The notes under the pieces: model-generated | Told to the model about the DNA's origin: nothing | The model's database searches: none | What the model saw: only the letters and a program-made list of their open reading frames with translations | Shown: in pieces, positions 18,814-26,857 of the stretch | Numbering within the stretch: the first letter of the stretch is position 1 | Layout: each line of letters begins with the position of its first letter | Source: a bacterium | GTDB taxonomy: Bacteria > Actinomycetota > Coriobacteriia > Coriobacteriales > CADBOM01 | Direction: 5' to 3' | Length of the DNA stretch: 59,689 nt | NCBI GenBank assembly: GCA_024698685.1 | Contig: JAILQZ010000094.1 | Location: 1-59,689, forward strand | Program-made: the position numbers and the translations under genes

Positions 18814-18993
18814 ATGTCTGCCCCGAAAAAGGGCGTAGTAATGCTTATATACTTAACTTGAATATGATAATGCATTTCCCCTGTTTGTTCGGGGATTCAC
18901 ACGAAATGGACACTTCACCGCGCGATTCGCGGCTGTTTGGGGATGTTCAACGGGGTTTGCGGCGCTAAAAGGCCTATTTACGCGAAAGAAAAA

Positions 18994-19069
18994 TGGCGCC
19001 CTCTAAAGGATTCGAACCTTCGACTTTCTGCTCCGGAGGCAGACGCTCTATCCCCTGAGCTAAGAGGGC
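18994..19069 (-). tRNA. tRNA-Arg (anticodon CCG), CCA encoded
   Basis: The minus strand folds as a full cloverleaf: acceptor GCCCTCT/AGAGGGC, D-stem GCTC/GAGC, anticodon stem TCTGC/GCAGA with loop CTCCGGA, T-loop TTCGAAT and an encoded CCA. The anticodon CCG reads CGG. A short T-run directly follows the CCA. Confidence 0.95.
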
Positions 19070-19123
19070 GCTTGGATGATGGATGTCGAGTCGAAAGGCC
19101 GCTCGACGACGGGATAATCTTCC

Positions 19124-19170
19124 CGAAAAAGCAAAAGAGCCGACCGCACGCGAACCGCGCACGGCCGGCT
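19124..19170 (-). terminator. Intrinsic terminator of the ferredoxin gene
   Basis: On the minus strand a GC-rich stem (AGCCGGCCGTGCGC paired with GCGTGCGGTCGGCT, with wobbles) is followed by CTTTTGCTTTTT, about 14 bp after the ferredoxin stop. Confidence 0.85.
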
Positions 19171-19183
19171 CATCGGCTAATCC

Positions 19184-19351
19184 CTAGAGGGAGATCGCCT
19201 GAACCGGGCATGCTCCGGTGCAAGCTCCGCACTCGACGCAGGTGTCGTTGGCCTCGGCCTTGCCGTCCGCATTGATCGAAAGTGCGCCGACGGGGCAAAC
19301 GGTGGTGCAGGATCCGCAACCCACGCATGCATCGCTGATAGTCACTGCCAT
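19184..19351 (-). CDS. 2[4Fe-4S] ferredoxin (55 aa, absent from ORF track)
   Basis: This small cytoplasmic electron carrier was found by translating the minus strand. The 55-residue product begins MAVTISDACVGCGSC and has two intact cluster motifs, CVGCGSCTTVC-P and CVECGACTGAC-P, in the clostridial 8Fe arrangement. A near-perfect ribosome binding site (CAGGAGGT) precedes the ATG, and a strong terminator follows the TAG. It is monocistronic. It is a plausible partner for the [FeFe] hydrogenase or pyruvate:ferredoxin oxidoreductase, which is inference from family knowledge. Confidence 0.95.
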   Translation of the reverse strand: MAVTISDACVGCGSCTTVCPVGALSINADGKAEANDTCVECGACTGACPVQAISL

Positions 19352-19405
19352 TTCTTACCTCCTGTAAAATGTTTCTCTTTCTTCCTCAGGTTCACGGAAA
19401 AAACG

Positions 19406-19420
19406 CATAAAATGTTTATG
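19406..19420. promoter_or_regulatory. Palindrome upstream of ferredoxin, possible operator
   Basis: CATAAA and TTTATG flank the three bases ATG, a perfect 6-bp inverted repeat 55 bp upstream of the ferredoxin start, in an AT-rich stretch likely to hold the promoter. No known regulator consensus is matched. Confidence 0.35.
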
Positions 19421-19608
19421 GCAATTGCAGAGCCGTGCCCTCCAACATGGCTTCTGGTTGTGAACCCGAACTCGATTATATTGCCGAACGGCCCATACGA
19501 CAAGAAAGCATATCGGGAACGCGAAATTGAACACGACGCTCGACCTGCAAGGCATCGCTCGTCTCACGCGCAACGCGCGTCTATACCCATCTCGAAAAGA
19601 GCACGCGT

Positions 19609-21129
19609 ATGATTGAGGAAGTCGTCGTCGAGCGTCTGGCCTATGGAGGAGATGGGGTTGCCAAGCTCCCGTCCGGCAAGGTCGTCTTCGTTCCCAACGC
19701 ATGTCCAGGCGATAAGCTCCAGATCGAGATAGTCTCCGAAACCCAGCGCTACGACAGGGCCCAGATCAAATACGTCCTCGAGCCCTCGCAATACAGGAAT
19801 CCCACGAGATACTGCAAGCACTGCGATGCGTGCGGAGGATGCCCTTGGCAGTTCCTCGACTACGAGGCCCAGCTCGCATGGAAGCGCACCTTCGTCGTCG
19901 ACGCACTGCAGCGAATCGCCAAGATCGAGGGCGCCGAGGAACTCGTCAGCGATTGCATCCCCTCCCCCAAGCAGCTCGGATACCGCAACAAGATCGAGCT
20001 CGTGCCGACGATGGAGGGCGGCAAGCTCCAGCTCGGATACCACGTCGCCAACGGCGAGACCATCGTGCCGATCGAGTCGTGTCCGCTCTTCGCTTCCGGC
20101 TACGAGCGCGTGCCCAAGTCGCTCGCAGGGGCGCTCGGCTACCTCAAGGCGATGGACTACGGCCTCTATCGCGTGGGCATCAGGGCCTCTACCATCACCA
20201 ACAGCCAGCAAATCGCACTGTGGACCACCACGGGGCATTTCCCGCGCAAGGCGGCCGTCGACATCATCACGAGCGCCGTGAGCTGCACATCTATCACGCG
20301 CGTCATGCAGAAGGAGAGCAACAAGGGCACCCGCCCCGATTCCTCCGAGATACTCTTCGGAGCGGACGTCTGGCGCGAGAGGCTCAACGGGATCACGATG
20401 CGGGTCTCCGCCCCCTCGTTCTTCCAGGTGAACACCTTGGCGGCCGAGCGACTCGTCGATGTCGTGATCAACCAGCTCGACATCCAGCCCACCGACATCT
20501 GCTGCGACCTCTACTGCGGCACCGGGACGTTCACGCTCCCGATGGCGCAGCGCAGCTCGCTCGTCTATGCGATCGAATCCACATCCAGCTCGATCCGAGA
20601 TCTGCGCCGAAACCTCGAGGAGAACGACCTCGACGCAATCGTGGTCGGCGGAGATGCCGGCAGGGAGTCGCGTGACTTCGGACGCGTCGACGTGCTGCTG
20701 ATGGACCCGCCCTACAGCGGCATCGCTTCGCACGTCTACGAGAGCGTCGTATCGATGTCGCCCGAGAGGATCGCGCTGGTCTCCTGCAATCCCACCACTC
20801 TCGCACGTGACACGATCGCGCTGTGCGAGCTCGGCTACGAGGTGCGCAGCGTCACCCCAGTCGACCTCTTCCCGCAGACCTACCACGTTGAAACCGTGAC
20901 GATCCTCGACAAGGGGCTGGACTACAAGGCCAAGGTGCACGCCTACATCACGCGCAAGGCAGAGCAGGCCAAGGCGCACGCGGAGCGCCAAACTGCGGCC
21001 CATGGCGGCCATGGGAAGTCGCAGAACCGCGGGAACCAAGGGGGCCGCGACAATCGCAACGCGTATCACGCCAACCTTCGCAGGCGGCGTTCGAACAAGT
21101 ACTCCGGAAAGTACGGCCGCGACGTCTAG
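19609..21129 (+). CDS. rlmD: 23S rRNA (uracil-5-)-methyltransferase, RlmD/RumA-type
   Basis: A SAM-dependent enzyme forming m5U in RNA. The 506-residue protein has an N-terminal TRAM domain (VERLAYGGDGVAKLPSGKVVFVPNACPGD), a [4Fe-4S] site (C69, C72, C75, C78 in CKHCDACGGC), the SAM-binding region (CCDLYCGTGTFTL), the DPPYSG motif and the catalytic LVSCNPTTLARD (cysteine near 393). The C-terminus carries a 50-residue basic, Gly/Asn/Arg-rich tail, unusual for the family and probably RNA binding. In Gram-positives such enzymes can be RlmCD or TrmA-like, so the exact target uridine is uncertain. Confidence 0.85.
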   Translation: MIEEVVVERLAYGGDGVAKLPSGKVVFVPNACPGDKLQIEIVSETQRYDRAQIKYVLEPSQYRNPTRYCKHCDACGGCPWQFLDYEAQLAWKRTFVVDALQRIAKIEGAEELVSDCIPSPKQLGYRNKIELVPTMEGGKLQLGYHVANGETIVPIESCPLFASGYERVPKSLAGALGYLKAMDYGLYRVGIRASTITNSQQIALWTTTGHFPRKAAVDIITSAVSCTSITRVMQKESNKGTRPDSSEILFGADVWRERLNGITMRVSAPSFFQVNTLAAERLVDVVINQLDIQPTDICCDLYCGTGTFTLPMAQRSSLVYAIESTSSSIRDLRRNLEENDLDAIVVGGDAGRESRDFGRVDVLLMDPPYSGIASHVYESVVSMSPERIALVSCNPTTLARDTIALCELGYEVRSVTPVDLFPQTYHVETVTILDKGLDYKAKVHAYITRKAEQAKAHAERQTAAHGGHGKSQNRGNQGGRDNRNAYHANLRRRRSNKYSGKYGRDV

Positions 21130-21170
21130 TCTGCCCTGGAGCTCGGAATCGGCGCCCGCCCAAGCCCGTC

Positions 21171-22211
21171 CTAATTGAACTTGAAGAGCTTCTGCGCTAC
21201 GTGGTAGAGGAATAGCTCGACATGCCCCCAGGCCTTGCTCGAGCTGTTCGACATCAAGACAAGCGGATTGCCCCTGATAAAGCGGTAGGTGTTGGGGTTT
21301 CGCTCCTTGAGGTAATTCCAAATCCCCGCACGAAGCTCATACTTGTCCTCGCGTTCGGAGAGCAGCGAGAATACCGAGCATATGGCGAGCATCATCGCGA
21401 GGTAGTTGCCCATATACGCGGCGAGCTTGGGCTCGGCGACGTCGCTGCTGAGATCGTAGGAATCGATGAGCTCGCGCGTGACGCGGAGCTGCTGCTCGAT
21501 GCGCGAGGCCATGACCTTCTCGTTGATCGACTGGTCCTCCCTGCCGATGAACCAGCGGTAGAGGTCGAGGTCGAGGTACATCATGCGCTTGGCGTAAGGC
21601 AGCGGAACGTAGACGAAGATGTTGTCGACGTAGAAGGTGTGCTCGGGCAGTCGCAGCCCGCAGTCGCGCAGGACGCTCGTGCGGAAGATCACCGAGTGCA
21701 TTAGGATGTATCGGGAGATGCCGAACTTGCGGATCTCTGACCATCCGAAGGGCCTGCCGACGGGTAGGGATTTCTTGTAGTCCATGACCTCCTGGCCACG
21801 CTCGACATGCTCGTAGACGTAGTTCGCCAGGAATAGGTCGATCGGCTCCTCGCTGCTCTGCTCGAACGCCTCGATCAGGTCGAGCATCGCATCTAGCGAC
21901 TCCTCGTCCAGCCAGTCGTCGGAGTCGACCACCTTGAAGAACTCGCCGCGTGCATTCGCAAGGCCCTTGTTCACAGCGCCTCCGTGGCCGGCGTTCTCCT
22001 GATGGATCGCGCGGATGACGCCAGGATAGCGAGCTTCCCAGCTGTCGGCCTTCGCGGGCGTGTCGTCCTTCATCGAGCCGTCGTCGACGATGATGACCTC
22101 GATATCTTCGAGGCGCTTCGCAGATCCGTCGATGATCGTCTGTATGCAGTGATCCATGTACTCGGCGGAGTTGTAGCACGGAATGGTGAACGTGATCAGC
22201 TTCTCAGCCAT
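21171..22211 (-). CDS. Family 2 glycosyltransferase
   Basis: The 346-residue protein from the ATG at 22211 (MAEKLITFTIPCYNSAEY) is a GT-A enzyme that transfers a sugar from a nucleotide donor. Motifs: VIIVDDGS (about 36-43), ENAGHGGAVNKGLANARG and the metal-binding VVDSDDWLDE (about 88-97). There is no membrane segment, unlike the bigger polysaccharide synthases. It begins 25 bp downstream of glf, so a galactofuranosyl or related surface-glycan transferase is likely; the acceptor is unknown. The longer track ORF overlaps glf and is not supported. Confidence 0.85.
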   Translation of the reverse strand: MAEKLITFTIPCYNSAEYMDHCIQTIIDGSAKRLEDIEVIIVDDGSMKDDTPAKADSWEARYPGVIRAIHQENAGHGGAVNKGLANARGEFFKVVDSDDWLDEESLDAMLDLIEAFEQSSEEPIDLFLANYVYEHVERGQEVMDYKKSLPVGRPFGWSEIRKFGISRYILMHSVIFRTSVLRDCGLRLPEHTFYVDNIFVYVPLPYAKRMMYLDLDLYRWFIGREDQSINEKVMASRIEQQLRVTRELIDSYDLSSDVAEPKLAAYMGNYLAMMLAICSVFSLLSEREDKYELRAGIWNYLKERNPNTYRFIRGNPLVLMSNSSSKAWGHVELFLYHVAQKLFKFN

Positions 22212-22236
22212 CCTGAAGAACCTTCTTTCCAGCAAG

Positions 22237-23442
22237 CTAGGCTTGCTCGCATAGCTCATCGGCGAGCTCGAGGGCCCGCGCAACGACTGCATCCATGTTG
22301 TAGTAGCGATACTCGGCCAGCCTCCCGAGAAGGTGGAATCGCGAGATCGACGCGGCCAGCTCGGCATATTGGCCGTATCTGCGCGCATTCTCCTCTCCGG
22401 GAACCACATAGCAGGGAATCTGGCCCGGCTTGCCCTCGTAAGCGCAAGGATACTCCCTCATTATCGTCGTCACCTCGAGCTCTTGGCCGGTGAGGTGGGA
22501 AAACTCCGTGATCCTCGTGAAATCCTCGCTCACCGTGTAGTTGACCGTGGCGCAGGGCTGGAAGCGCTTCATCGGCAGCGTCTCGAATTCGAAGTCGAGC
22601 GAGCGATACGGGAGCCTGCCGAACCTGAATCCGAAGAGCTCGTCGACCGAGCCGGTGAAGACGATGATGCCGCCATATGGCTCGCCGTTGACGGTGGCCT
22701 GCCGCAGGCGCTCGCCATCGCCAGCGAATCCGAGGAAGCTGCGCGCATCGAGCCCGAGGAAGAGGTCGAGGCCCTCGCAATCGAGCAGCGACTCGAAGAG
22801 GCGCGTGTAGCCCTGGGCGGGCATCCCCTGGAAGGGGTCCTGGAAGTAGCGGTCATCGCGGGAGATGAAGACGGGCACGCGGCTGGTGATCGAAGTGTCG
22901 AGCGTGGCGGGATCGGTGCCCCACTGCTTGGCAGAGTAGTGGCGGAAGACGTTATCGTAGACGAAGTCGGCGAGCTCGGCGATGTCGGGGTCGTCCGTCT
23001 GGCGCAGCTGAGCTATCGGGACCTTGCGCTCATCGCCATAGGCTTCGATGAGCTTGCCTATGAGCTCGGCTCCCCTCTCCTTGCCAAAGGAAATCTCTAT
23101 CGATGTCTTGTTGAACGGGACGGGGATGAAGGTGCCCTCGTCCAGTCGCGCGAGAACCCGATGCTCGTAGGCGCGCCACTCGGTGAACCTCGAAAGGTAG
23201 CCGAAGACGCGCTCGTTGGCCGTGTGGAAGATATGCGGCCCATACATGTGGACCAGCACGCCATGCTCGTCGAGGGCGTCGTAGGAGTTGCCGCCGATAT
23301 GGTCGCGCGACTCGACCAACGCGACGCGCATCCTGGCGCGCTCCGCCAGCTCACGCGCGATCACCGAACCTGCGAAGCCGGTGCCGATGACGATGGCATC
23401 GTAGCCGCGAAGCTCGGATTCGCTCTCAGTGGAGATATGCAA
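22237..23442 (-). CDS. glf: UDP-galactopyranose mutase
   Basis: The flavoenzyme interconverts UDP-galactopyranose and UDP-galactofuranose, supplying galactofuranose for surface glycans. It has an N-terminal FAD-binding IVIGTGFAGSVIAREL and the HIGGNSYD-x-HMYGPHIFHT motif, plus PIAQLRQ and the C-terminal GRLAEYRYYNMD characteristic of bacterial Glf. I chose the TTG at 23442, which has AGAGGA six bases upstream (401 aa). The alternative ATG at 23475 adds 11 basic residues with no ribosome binding site, and the track start at 23577 is improbable. The glycosyltransferase follows 25 bp later. Confidence 0.9.
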   Translation of the reverse strand: MHISTESESELRGYDAIVIGTGFAGSVIARELAERARMRVALVESRDHIGGNSYDALDEHGVLVHMYGPHIFHTANERVFGYLSRFTEWRAYEHRVLARLDEGTFIPVPFNKTSIEISFGKERGAELIGKLIEAYGDERKVPIAQLRQTDDPDIAELADFVYDNVFRHYSAKQWGTDPATLDTSITSRVPVFISRDDRYFQDPFQGMPAQGYTRLFESLLDCEGLDLFLGLDARSFLGFAGDGERLRQATVNGEPYGGIIVFTGSVDELFGFRFGRLPYRSLDFEFETLPMKRFQPCATVNYTVSEDFTRITEFSHLTGQELEVTTIMREYPCAYEGKPGQIPCYVVPGEENARRYGQYAELAASISRFHLLGRLAEYRYYNMDAVVARALELADELCEQA

Positions 23443-23659
23443 TCGAATTCCTCTTCCCAATCTGCGCGCGAACATGCGTTTGCCAGACGAGAAACAATTG
23501 TACTCCAAACCTCGACGGCACCTCTCCGCAGTTTGATTGAGCATCGTTTGGAGGGTATCATCGTTACGTGAAGCCATTCTTCACGCGCAACTACGAGTAG
23601 GATGGCGCAAGGTTTCCGCCGCATGGCCGCTGGGCAGCGCGGGCATAGAAAGGATTCCC

Positions 23660-24652
23660 ATGAGCGAGTTTCTCGACAGCGTAATCGCAAAGGCAGCTTC
23701 GGACAAGAAGACCATCGTGCTCCCCGAGGGCAACGACAGGCGCACGTTGAGGGCCGCGCGAGCAGCAACCGACCAAGGCATCGCCAACATCATCGTGCTT
23801 GGCGACCCCGACGACCTCGCCGACGAAGGCGTCGATCTCACCGGCATCCAAATCGTCGACCCCAGGCGCTCGCCCGACCACGACAGGTTCGCGCAGAAGT
23901 ACTTCGAAATGCGCGAGAAGAAGGGCATCACACGCGAGGCCGCTTGGGAGAAGATGCTCGATGAGCTCTACTTCGGCGCGATGATGGTCTACTTCGGCAT
24001 CGCCGACGGAATGGTCTCAGGCGCCATCCACGCTACCTCCGACGTGCTGCGCGCGGCGCTGCAGATCCTCAAGACCGCGCCGAACACCAAGCTCGTCTCG
24101 ACATTCTTCGTCATGGTGGTGCCCGATTGCGATCTGGGCGAGGACGGCATCTTCGTCTTTGCGGACTGCGCTCTCAACCAGCATCCCACGGCTGAGGAGC
24201 TGGCGCATATCGCCTCGGCTTCGGCAGACTCGTTCACGCAGCTCGTCGGCTCGACTCCGACGGTCGCGATGCTCTCCCACTCCACCTACGGCAGCGCGAA
24301 GAGCCCTGCGGTCGACAAGGTGCGCGAGGCAACGGCGCTGGCGAAGGAGCTGCGTCCCGACCTGATGATCGACGGCGAGCTGCAGTTCGATGCCGCGATC
24401 ATCGAGTCCGTTGGCAAATCGAAGGCGCCGGGCAGCGAGGTTGCAGGAAAGGCCAACGTGCTGATCTTCCCCGACATCGATGCCGGGAACATCGCCTACA
24501 AGGCGGTTCAGCGCCTCGCGAAGGCGGAGGCATACGGCCCGATGACGCAGGGAATCGCGAAGCCCATCAACGACCTTTCGCGCGGATGCACCGCCGAGGA
24601 CATCGTCGGCGTCATCGCGATCACGGCGGTCCAGGCGCAGGCCCTCTGCTAG
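23660..24652 (+). CDS. pta: Phosphate acetyltransferase
   Basis: Pta converts acetyl-CoA and phosphate to acetyl phosphate, the first step of acetate formation. The 330-residue protein is the short Pta type, with VLPEGNDRRTLRAA at the N-terminus and motifs such as GMVSGAIHATSDVLRAALQ, STFFVMV, AMLSHSTYGSAKSP, ELQFDAAI and VLIFPDIDAGNIAYKAVQR. The ATG follows AGAAAGGA. It is divergent from glf and convergent with ackA, so the two enzymes of the pathway are not one operon. Cytoplasmic. Confidence 0.95.
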   Translation: MSEFLDSVIAKAASDKKTIVLPEGNDRRTLRAARAATDQGIANIIVLGDPDDLADEGVDLTGIQIVDPRRSPDHDRFAQKYFEMREKKGITREAAWEKMLDELYFGAMMVYFGIADGMVSGAIHATSDVLRAALQILKTAPNTKLVSTFFVMVVPDCDLGEDGIFVFADCALNQHPTAEELAHIASASADSFTQLVGSTPTVAMLSHSTYGSAKSPAVDKVREATALAKELRPDLMIDGELQFDAAIIESVGKSKAPGSEVAGKANVLIFPDIDAGNIAYKAVQRLAKAEAYGPMTQGIAKPINDLSRGCTAEDIVGVIAITAVQAQALC

Positions 24653-24671
24653 CCGCGCGGCAGCAACCGAC

Positions 24672-24708
24672 GAAAAAGAGAGAAGGCATCGCAAGCGCGG
24701 TGCCTTCT
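24672..24708. terminator. Bidirectional terminator between pta and ackA
   Basis: AGAAGGCATCGC pairs with GCGGTGCCTTCT around an AAGC loop. On the minus strand it is followed by CTCTTTTTC, so it terminates ackA well. On the plus strand only TTC follows, so pta termination is weaker. Confidence 0.8.
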
Positions 24709-24736
24709 TCGTAGTTGCGCTTGAGCGCTCGGGGGG

Positions 24737-26020
24737 CTACTCCTCGATGAACGGAATGCCCTTCGAGGTGTCGAAGTCCTTCGCGGGCTCCTTGAGGGGA
24801 TCCTTATCGAAGGCGATTTCCTCGGGCTTTGCGCAGAGCCTCTCGCAATCCTTTGCGATGATGTACTCCTCGTTGGTGTGGATGACGTAGACCTGGATCG
24901 GCGAGCCCTCGGTGCTGATGGCGCAGTCCTTGGCTCCGACGTTGGCGTTGGCCTCCCAGTCGCAGACGATGCCGAATCCCTCCATATGCTCGAGGATCAT
25001 CCTGCGCATCATAGCGCTGTTCTGGCCGATTCCAGCGGTAATCGTCAGCGCATCGCAACCGCCCATCTCGAAAGCGAACGCGCCGATGTACCTGCGCACC
25101 GATTCCGCATACATCTTCAGCGCCAAGTCGGCCCTGTAGTTGCCGGAGTACCTCGCCTCGTCGATCTCGCGGATGTCGTTGCTGATTCCCGAGACGCCCA
25201 GCAGGCCGGACTCCCTATTCAGGATCGCATCCATCTCCTGCGGCGTGAGATCCTTCTCCTCCATGATGAAGGGGATGATCGCCGGGTCGATGGAGCCGCA
25301 ACGCGTGCCCATCATGATGCCATCGAGCGGAGTGAATCCCATAGAGGTGTCGAAGGACTTGCCCTTCTTGATGGCGCAGATGCTTCCACCGTTGCCGAGG
25401 TGGCAGGAGACGATCCGCATCGACTCGCGCCTGCGGCCCATGAGCGCAGCGACCCTGCGCGAGACGTAGTCGTGCGAGATGCCGTGGAAGCCGTACTTGC
25501 GCACGTCGTAGTCGGTGTAGTACTCGTACGGGAGCGCGTAGGTGTGATGCTCTGGCGGGATGGTCATGTGGAACGCGGTGTCGAAGGAGACCACCTGCGG
25601 TATGCCCTGCATCTGGTGCATGCAGGCCTCGATGCCCTTGGCCGCAGCGTCGTTGTGCAGCGGCGCGAGCTTGATGAGCTTCTTGATCTTGTCGAGCACG
25701 TCGTCGTCGACGATTGCCGGGCCGTCGAAGTACTTGCCGCCATGAACGATGCGATGGCCCACCGCGCCGATCTCGTCGAGACTCTTGATGACGCCGATGT
25801 CAGGGTCGAGGAGCCCGCTGAGGACCATGCGGATGCCGGCCTCGTGATCGGGCAGCGCGACGTTGATGTGCTTCATCCTGGTCTTCGACTTCGATCGGAT
25901 GTAGGAGCCCGGGAAGCCAATCTGCGCGGCCTCGCCAGACTGCAGCACATCGAAGCTAGTCACATCGATGAGCTGGTATTTGATAGATGAACTGCCGGAA
26001 TTGACTATGAGAGTCTTCAT
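24737..26020 (-). CDS. ackA: Acetate kinase
   Basis: AckA converts acetyl phosphate and ADP to acetate and ATP. The 427-residue protein has LIVNSGSSSIKYQLID at the N-terminus, AVGHRIVHGGKYF, SFDTAFHMTIP, RKYGFHGISHDYVSRR, SCHLGNGGSICAIKKGKSFDTSMGFTPLDGIMMGTRCGSIDP and ITAGIGQNS, all intact family motifs. It exceeds the usual 400 residues because of a roughly 25-residue charged tail. It is 17 bp downstream of a HIT-family gene, and its stop faces pta across a shared terminator. Confidence 0.96.
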   Translation of the reverse strand: MKTLIVNSGSSSIKYQLIDVTSFDVLQSGEAAQIGFPGSYIRSKSKTRMKHINVALPDHEAGIRMVLSGLLDPDIGVIKSLDEIGAVGHRIVHGGKYFDGPAIVDDDVLDKIKKLIKLAPLHNDAAAKGIEACMHQMQGIPQVVSFDTAFHMTIPPEHHTYALPYEYYTDYDVRKYGFHGISHDYVSRRVAALMGRRRESMRIVSCHLGNGGSICAIKKGKSFDTSMGFTPLDGIMMGTRCGSIDPAIIPFIMEEKDLTPQEMDAILNRESGLLGVSGISNDIREIDEARYSGNYRADLALKMYAESVRRYIGAFAFEMGGCDALTITAGIGQNSAMMRRMILEHMEGFGIVCDWEANANVGAKDCAISTEGSPIQVYVIHTNEEYIIAKDCERLCAKPEEIAFDKDPLKEPAKDFDTSKGIPFIEE

Positions 26021-26037
26021 TTGCCCACCTGCGCGAT

Positions 26038-26370
26038 CTACTGCATCTGCGCGCCGCCGATGACATGCACGTGGACATGCTTGACGGTCTGGTTGGCATC
26101 GTCGCCGGTGTTGATCACGACGCGATAGCCGGATTCGTAGATGCCGGTAGCCTTGGCAACCTCGGGAACGGCCTTCATGAGCGCTCCGAGGAGCTCGGCG
26201 GGAATGTCATCGGAAAGGCTCGCGTAATGGTCCTTGGGGACGACGAGGACATGGATCGGCATCTTGGGGTTGGCGTCGTTGAACGCCGCCACCTTGTCCG
26301 TCTCATAGACAAGGGTGGTGGGAATCTCGCCGTTCGCCAGCTTGCAGAAGATGCAATCCTCTTTTTGCAT
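26038..26370 (-). CDS. HIT (histidine triad) family hydrolase
   Basis: Small nucleotide hydrolase or transferase of the Hint branch, generally acting on adenosine 5'-phosphoramidates. The 110-residue product starts MQKEDCIFCKLANGEIP after GAGGAGAGC. It has the Zn-type CIFC motif and the active-site HVHVHVIGG near the C-terminus. It is co-transcribed with ackA (17 bp gap). The physiological substrate is unknown. Confidence 0.92.
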   Translation of the reverse strand: MQKEDCIFCKLANGEIPTTLVYETDKVAAFNDANPKMPIHVLVVPKDHYASLSDDIPAELLGALMKAVPEVAKATGIYESGYRVVINTGDDANQTVKHVHVHVIGGAQMQ

Positions 26371-26577
26371 TTCGTGCTCTCCTCGTTGTATACGCAACAT
26401 ATTCGGGAGTCAGGCACTCTCCCATTGGATAATGTTAGCAGAGAAGGATTGGAAAACACCGCCGCTCGCCTATCGTTGCGCCAGTCGCTGCGCTGTTTGA
26501 GCGCAAGCGGCATGGGGTACACAGTATCTCCACAAAGAAAGCGATGCGAGCGGCTTGCAGAATGGGGTGGTCGGCAG

Positions 26578-26856
26578 CTAGCTCAGCTGGTCGTCGACCT
26601 CTTCGATCGAGGCGGGATCGAACTCGCCGAGCAGCACGGTGATCCTCTGCTGCGCGTCATCGAGCTTGCCCTGGAGGCTGCGAAGCAGCTCCACTCCCCT
26701 AGCGTACTTGCCAAGGCTCTCCTCCAGCTCGAGCTGGTTGCCCTCTAGTGCGCGGATGATTCCCTCGAGCTCGTCTAGCCCCTGCTTGAAGGTCATGTTG
26801 TCTGCGGGCGCCGCCTGCTCTTCGCCGAACAGCGAGCCCATCGTCTCCTCGTCCAT
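26578..26856 (-). CDS. xseB: Exodeoxyribonuclease VII small subunit
   Basis: XseB assembles on XseA to form the ExoVII nuclease, which degrades single-stranded DNA. The 92-residue product from the ATG at 26856 contains the family core TFKQGLDELEGIIRALEGNQLELEESLGKYARGVELLRSLQGKLDDAQQRI, a helical hairpin. The ATG lies one base after the xseA stop, with AGAGGAAG upstream, so translation is coupled. The acidic tail ends DDQLS. Confidence 0.93.
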   Translation of the reverse strand: MDEETMGSLFGEEQAAPADNMTFKQGLDELEGIIRALEGNQLELEESLGKYARGVELLRSLQGKLDDAQQRITVLLGEFDPASIEEVDDQLS

Positions 26857-26857
26857 C

